A DNA stretch of 9,632 nt from an uncultured Collinsella sp. (GTDB lineage Bacteria; Actinomycetota; Coriobacteriia; Coriobacteriales; Coriobacteriaceae): contig CAJJZP010000032.1 of assembly GCA_905197665.1 (NCBI GenBank), forward strand, positions 1 through 9,632. Direction: 5' to 3'. Numbering within the stretch: position 1 is the stretch's first letter; every line of letters starts with the position of its first letter. Under the pieces are notes generated by a model, which saw nothing but the letters and a program-made list of their open reading frames with translations, did no database searches and was not told where the DNA came from. Both the position numbers and the translations under genes were made by a program. This document shows, in pieces, positions 7,137-9,632 of the stretch.

Positions 7137-9188
7137 ATGCAGGAGGCATGGGAAGGCTTCAAGGAAGGCATCTGGACGGGAGAAGTTGACGTCCGAGACT
7201 TCATCCAGAAGAACTACACCCCCTACGAGGGCGACGAGTCGTTCCTCGCCGGCCCAACCGAGCGTACCAAGGAGCTGTGGGGCGAGGTTCTCGACCTGCT
7301 GCTTAAGGAGCGCGAGCAGGGCGGTGTCCTCGATATGGACACCAAGACCGTTACGGGTATCGTGAGCCACCCCGCTGGCTACATCGATAACGCCCACCGC
7401 GAGAAGGAGACCATCGTCGGTCTCCAGACTGACAAGCCGCTCAAGCGCGCGCTGCACGTCAACGGCGGTATCCGCATCGCTTGCCAGGCTGCCAGCCAGC
7501 ACGGCTACAAGATCGACGAGAACGTTGTCGAGCGCTACACCTTCGAGCGCAAGACCCACAACGCCGGCGTCTTCGATGTCTACACCCCCGAGATGCGCGC
7601 CTGCCGTTCGGCCCACATCATCACCGGTCTGCCCGATGGCTATGGCCGCGGCCGCATCATCGGCGACTACCGTCGTGTCGCCCTGTACGGTGTCGACTAC
7701 CTGATCAAGGACAAGGAGGCCCAGAAGGCTTCCACCCCGACGGTCATGACCGCCGACAACATCCGCGATCGTGAGGAGCTGCAGGAGCAGATCCGCGCCC
7801 TCGGCGAGCTCAAGATGATGGCCGAGACCTATGGTTTCGACATTTCCAACCCTGCTACCAACACGCAGGAGGCCATCCAGTGGATGTACTTCGCCTACCT
7901 CGCTTCCGTCAAGGAGCAGAACGGCGCCGCTATGTCCATCGGCCGTACCTCCACGTTCATCGACATCTACGCTGAGCGCGACCTTGCCAACGGTACCTTC
8001 ACCGAGGAGCAGATCCAGGAGTTCGTGGATCACTTCATCATGAAGCTCCGCATGGTCAAGTTTGCCCGTACCCCCGAGTACCAGGCCCTGTTTACCGGCG
8101 ATCCGCAGTGGGTCACCGAGTCCATCGGCGGCATGGGTGTTGACGGCCGTACGCTCGTTACCAAGATGAGCTACCGCTACCTGCACACGCTCGAGAACAT
8201 GGGCACCAGCCCCGAGCCCAACATGACCGTTCTGTGGTCGACCCGTCTGCCCGAGAACTTCAAGAAGTTCTGCGCCAAGACTTCTGTCGCCAGCTCCTCG
8301 ATTCAGTACGAGAACGACGACCTCATGCGCGTCTACCACGGCGACGACTACGGCATTGCCTGCTGCGTGTCCTCCATGCGCATCGGCAAGGAGATGCAGT
8401 TCTTCGGCGCCCGCGCCAACCTGGCCAAGTGCCTGCTGTACGCACTCAACGGCGGTGTTGACGAGGTCTCCAAGAAGCAGGTCGGCCCCAAGTATCGCGC
8501 CGTCGAGGGCGATACGCTCGATTACGACGACGTTGTGGCCAAGTACAACGACATGATGAAGTGGCTCGCTGGCGTGTACGTCAACTCGCTGAACATCATC
8601 CACTACATGCACGACAAGTATTGCTACGAGCGCATCCAGATGGCTCTGCACGACAAGCACGTGCACCGCTGGTTCGCTACGGGCATTGCTGGCCTTTCCG
8701 TCGTGGCTGACTCCCTGTCCGCCATCAAGTACGCCAAGGTCCACCCCGTCCGCGACGAGAACGGCATCATCGTCGACTTCGAGACCGAGGGCGAGTTCCC
8801 CAAGTACGGTAACGACGACGACCGCGTCGACCAGATCGCTCACGACGTTGTGCACCAGTTCATGGAGTACATCCGCATGAACGACACCTACCGCAACTCC
8901 GTGCCCACGACCTCGGTTCTGACCATCACCTCCAACGTCGTGTACGGCAAGAAGACCGGTTCTACGCCTGATGGCCGCAAGGCTGGCCAGCCCTTCGCCC
9001 CGGGTGCTAACCCCATGCACAAGCGCGATAGCCACGGCGCCATCGCTTCGCTGTCTTCGGTTTCCAAGCTCCCGTTCCGCGATGCTCAGGACGGCATCTC
9101 CAACACCTTCTCCATCATCCCGGGCGCGCTCGGCAAGGAGGACCAGGTGTTCTTTGGCGATATCGACCTTGATCAGCTGGGCGAGTAA
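7137..9188 (+). CDS. pflB: Pyruvate formate-lyase catalytic core lacking the glycyl-radical domain
   Basis: 683 residues, closely matching E. coli PFL (760 residues) from its AWEGF segment near the N-terminus to GALGKEDQ, where it stops. Formate acetyltransferase converts pyruvate and CoA to acetyl-CoA and formate without oxygen. Conserved features are VRDFIQKNYTPYEGDESFLAG near the start, GRGRIIGDYRRVALYG, the catalytic cysteine pair C409-C410 (ACC, equal to E. coli C418-C419), and R426 in GARANLAK (equal to R435). The C-terminal glycyl-radical segment (E. coli about 684-760) is absent: the protein ends FFGDIDLDQLGE and TAA. That domain is encoded by the next ORF, so this protein can work only as a complex with a separate radical subunit. 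The ATG at 7137 follows GGAG by 12 bases, and the alignment begins almost at its first residue. The activating enzyme is not in the window. Core and radical domain together have about the normal length. Confidence 0.95.
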   Translation: MQEAWEGFKEGIWTGEVDVRDFIQKNYTPYEGDESFLAGPTERTKELWGEVLDLLLKEREQGGVLDMDTKTVTGIVSHPAGYIDNAHREKETIVGLQTDKPLKRALHVNGGIRIACQAASQHGYKIDENVVERYTFERKTHNAGVFDVYTPEMRACRSAHIITGLPDGYGRGRIIGDYRRVALYGVDYLIKDKEAQKASTPTVMTADNIRDREELQEQIRALGELKMMAETYGFDISNPATNTQEAIQWMYFAYLASVKEQNGAAMSIGRTSTFIDIYAERDLANGTFTEEQIQEFVDHFIMKLRMVKFARTPEYQALFTGDPQWVTESIGGMGVDGRTLVTKMSYRYLHTLENMGTSPEPNMTVLWSTRLPENFKKFCAKTSVASSSIQYENDDLMRVYHGDDYGIACCVSSMRIGKEMQFFGARANLAKCLLYALNGGVDEVSKKQVGPKYRAVEGDTLDYDDVVAKYNDMMKWLAGVYVNSLNIIHYMHDKYCYERIQMALHDKHVHRWFATGIAGLSVVADSLSAIKYAKVHPVRDENGIIVDFETEGEFPKYGNDDDRVDQIAHDVVHQFMEYIRMNDTYRNSVPTTSVLTITSNVVYGKKTGSTPDGRKAGQPFAPGANPMHKRDSHGAIASLSSVSKLPFRDAQDGISNTFSIIPGALGKEDQVFFGDIDLDQLGE

Positions 9189-9190
9189 CT

Positions 9191-9213
9191 ATTGTTAGTG
9201 CTATACTAACAAT
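9191..9213 (+). promoter_or_regulatory. Hairpin just after the pflB-core stop
   Basis: ATTGTTAGT (9191-9199) and ACTAACAAT (9205-9213) are perfect 9-bp complements around the loop GCTAT, starting two bases after the stop codon. It is AT-rich and has no U-tract, so it is a poor terminator. It resembles a Rex site (TTGTTA and TAACAA halves), but the half-site spacing is 9 rather than 6. It could instead set mRNA stability between the two PFL pieces. Confidence 0.5.
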
Positions 9214-9230
9214 AACGATTACTGATTAGT

Positions 9231-9250
9231 GCGCCGGTTTCGGCCGGCGC
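9231..9250 (+). promoter_or_regulatory. GC-rich hairpin before the radical-domain ribosome site
   Basis: GCGCCGG (9231-9237) pairs perfectly with CCGGCGC (9244-9250) around TTTCGG. It ends ten bases before the AAGGAGA ribosome site of the next ORF. It would leave that site exposed and may protect the downstream mRNA end after processing, raising the amount of the small subunit. Confidence 0.5.
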
Positions 9251-9273
9251 CTATCGATCGAAGGAGACACATT

Positions 9274-9525
9274 ATGAAGGTTTCTGAAGTTTCCGAGACT
9301 CAGGCCGATAACCTGGTCCACATGCTCGACGCTTACGCCGAGAAGGGTGGCCACCACCTGAACATCAACGTCTTCAACCGTGAGACGCTGCTCGACGCTC
9401 AGGCTCACCCCGAGAAGTACCCGCAGCTGACCATTCGCGTTTCCGGCTACGCCGTGAACTTCCACACGCTCACCAAGGAGCAGCAGGACGAGGTCATTTC
9501 ACGTACCTTCCACAACAAGTTCTAA
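9274..9525 (+). CDS. Stand-alone glycyl-radical domain of pyruvate formate-lyase (grcA-like subunit)
   Basis: 83 residues corresponding to the last 76 or so of E. coli PFL. After a new N-terminus of about 12 residues (MKVSEVSETQAD), NLVHMLDAY, HHLNINVFNRETLLDA, PEKYPQLTIRVSGYAVNF and the LTKEQQDEVI-RTFH ending follow PFL closely. G58 in RVSGYAV is the residue oxidised to the glycyl radical by the activating enzyme (E. coli G734). In E. coli a spare copy of this domain, GrcA (YfiD, 127 residues), replaces oxygen-cleaved PFL tails. Here the neighbouring core has no tail of its own, so this ORF is probably an obligatory subunit and not a spare. The ATG is seven bases after GGAG (AAGGAGA, 9261-9267). 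An in-frame GTG at 9229 would put the hairpin inside the gene and is less likely. It is cotranscribed with the core. Confidence 0.93.
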   Translation: MKVSEVSETQADNLVHMLDAYAEKGGHHLNINVFNRETLLDAQAHPEKYPQLTIRVSGYAVNFHTLTKEQQDEVISRTFHNKF

Positions 9526-9593
9526 AGGGGTTTAACTCCCGCAGGATCGCCGGGGCTGTTTGGGCTACCTCCCAAAACGTCCTCGGACATGCA

Positions 9594-9632
9594 AGAAGCC
9601 CTCGCTGCGCACTTCGTGCGGCGAGGGCTTCT
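9594..9632 (+). terminator. Hairpin terminator at the right edge, probably ending the PFL operon
   Basis: An 11-bp arm beginning at 9594 (AGAAGCCCTCG) pairs with the last 11 bases of the window; after a small bulge CGCAC/GTGCG continues the stem to a TTC loop. Any U-tract lies past the edge. A smaller stem (TTTGGG/CCCAAA, 9559-9576) precedes it. The stretch from 9526 to 9593 holds no gene. Confidence 0.7.

Noticed and set aside
7077..9035. 652-codon open frame on the minus strand, opposite pflB
   Set aside because: Antisense shadow of a clear PFL gene, with repetitive Val/Asp/Leu/His composition and no recognisable domain.
9191..9213. Rex (redox regulator) binding site
   Set aside because: The TTGTTA and TAACAA halves are 9 bases apart instead of 6, and the element lies within the operon, not at a promoter; a hairpin explains it better.
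9186..9273. Programmed frameshift or stop read-through joining the two PFL pieces
   Set aside because: The frame of the small ORF has a TGA at 9223-9225, downstream of the core stop, and the core frame meets another TAA at 9207-9209. Neither a shift nor read-through gives a fused protein.
1..9632. CRISPR arrays, tRNA or rRNA genes, insertion sequences, phage genes
   Set aside because: No regularly spaced repeats, no transposase or integrase motifs, and no recognisable RNA-gene sequence were seen in either strand.

Overview
The window looks like chromosomal DNA of a GC-rich, anaerobic, fermentative gut actinobacterium, most probably a Coriobacteriia member such as Collinsella. This rests on codon usage, the mix of genes (pyruvate formate-lyase, a two-subunit multidrug-type ABC exporter, a 2-keto-3-deoxygluconate permease) and the style of the ribosome-binding sites. 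It is an inference from familiarity, not from a search.

Layout. Positions 1-4545 hold a minus-strand operon: a MarR-family regulator (4096-4545) and then two half-transporter ABC exporter genes (1733-4099, and 1733 running off the left edge). The three genes overlap by 4 bp and 1 bp, so they are probably translationally coupled. The ABC pair has the pattern of a heterodimeric exporter with one degenerate and one intact ATP site, and the degenerate subunit carries an extracellular insert of about 215 residues. A divergent regulatory region (4546-4795) holds a long inverted repeat over the marR start, a good promoter for the rightward genes, and a CG-centred palindrome inside that promoter.

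Positions 4796-6670 hold a rightward pair: a short-chain dehydrogenase and a KdgT-type 2-keto-3-deoxygluconate permease, separated by an intrinsic terminator or attenuator and closed by a strong hairpin at 6709-6742. Together they suggest uptake and oxidoreduction of a uronate-derived keto-sugar acid.

After a gene-poor, AT-richer leader of about 400 bases, positions 7137-9525 encode pyruvate formate-lyase in two pieces. The catalytic barrel with the Cys-Cys pair is one ORF (683 residues) that ends in its own stop. The C-terminal glycyl-radical domain is a separate 83-residue ORF with its own ribosome-binding site, 85 bases downstream in another frame, and two hairpins lie in the gap. Joined together they would have about the length of an ordinary PFL. 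The stop codons rule out simple frameshift fusion. This split enzyme is the most interesting feature of the window. A strong hairpin at the right edge (9594-9632) probably ends the operon.
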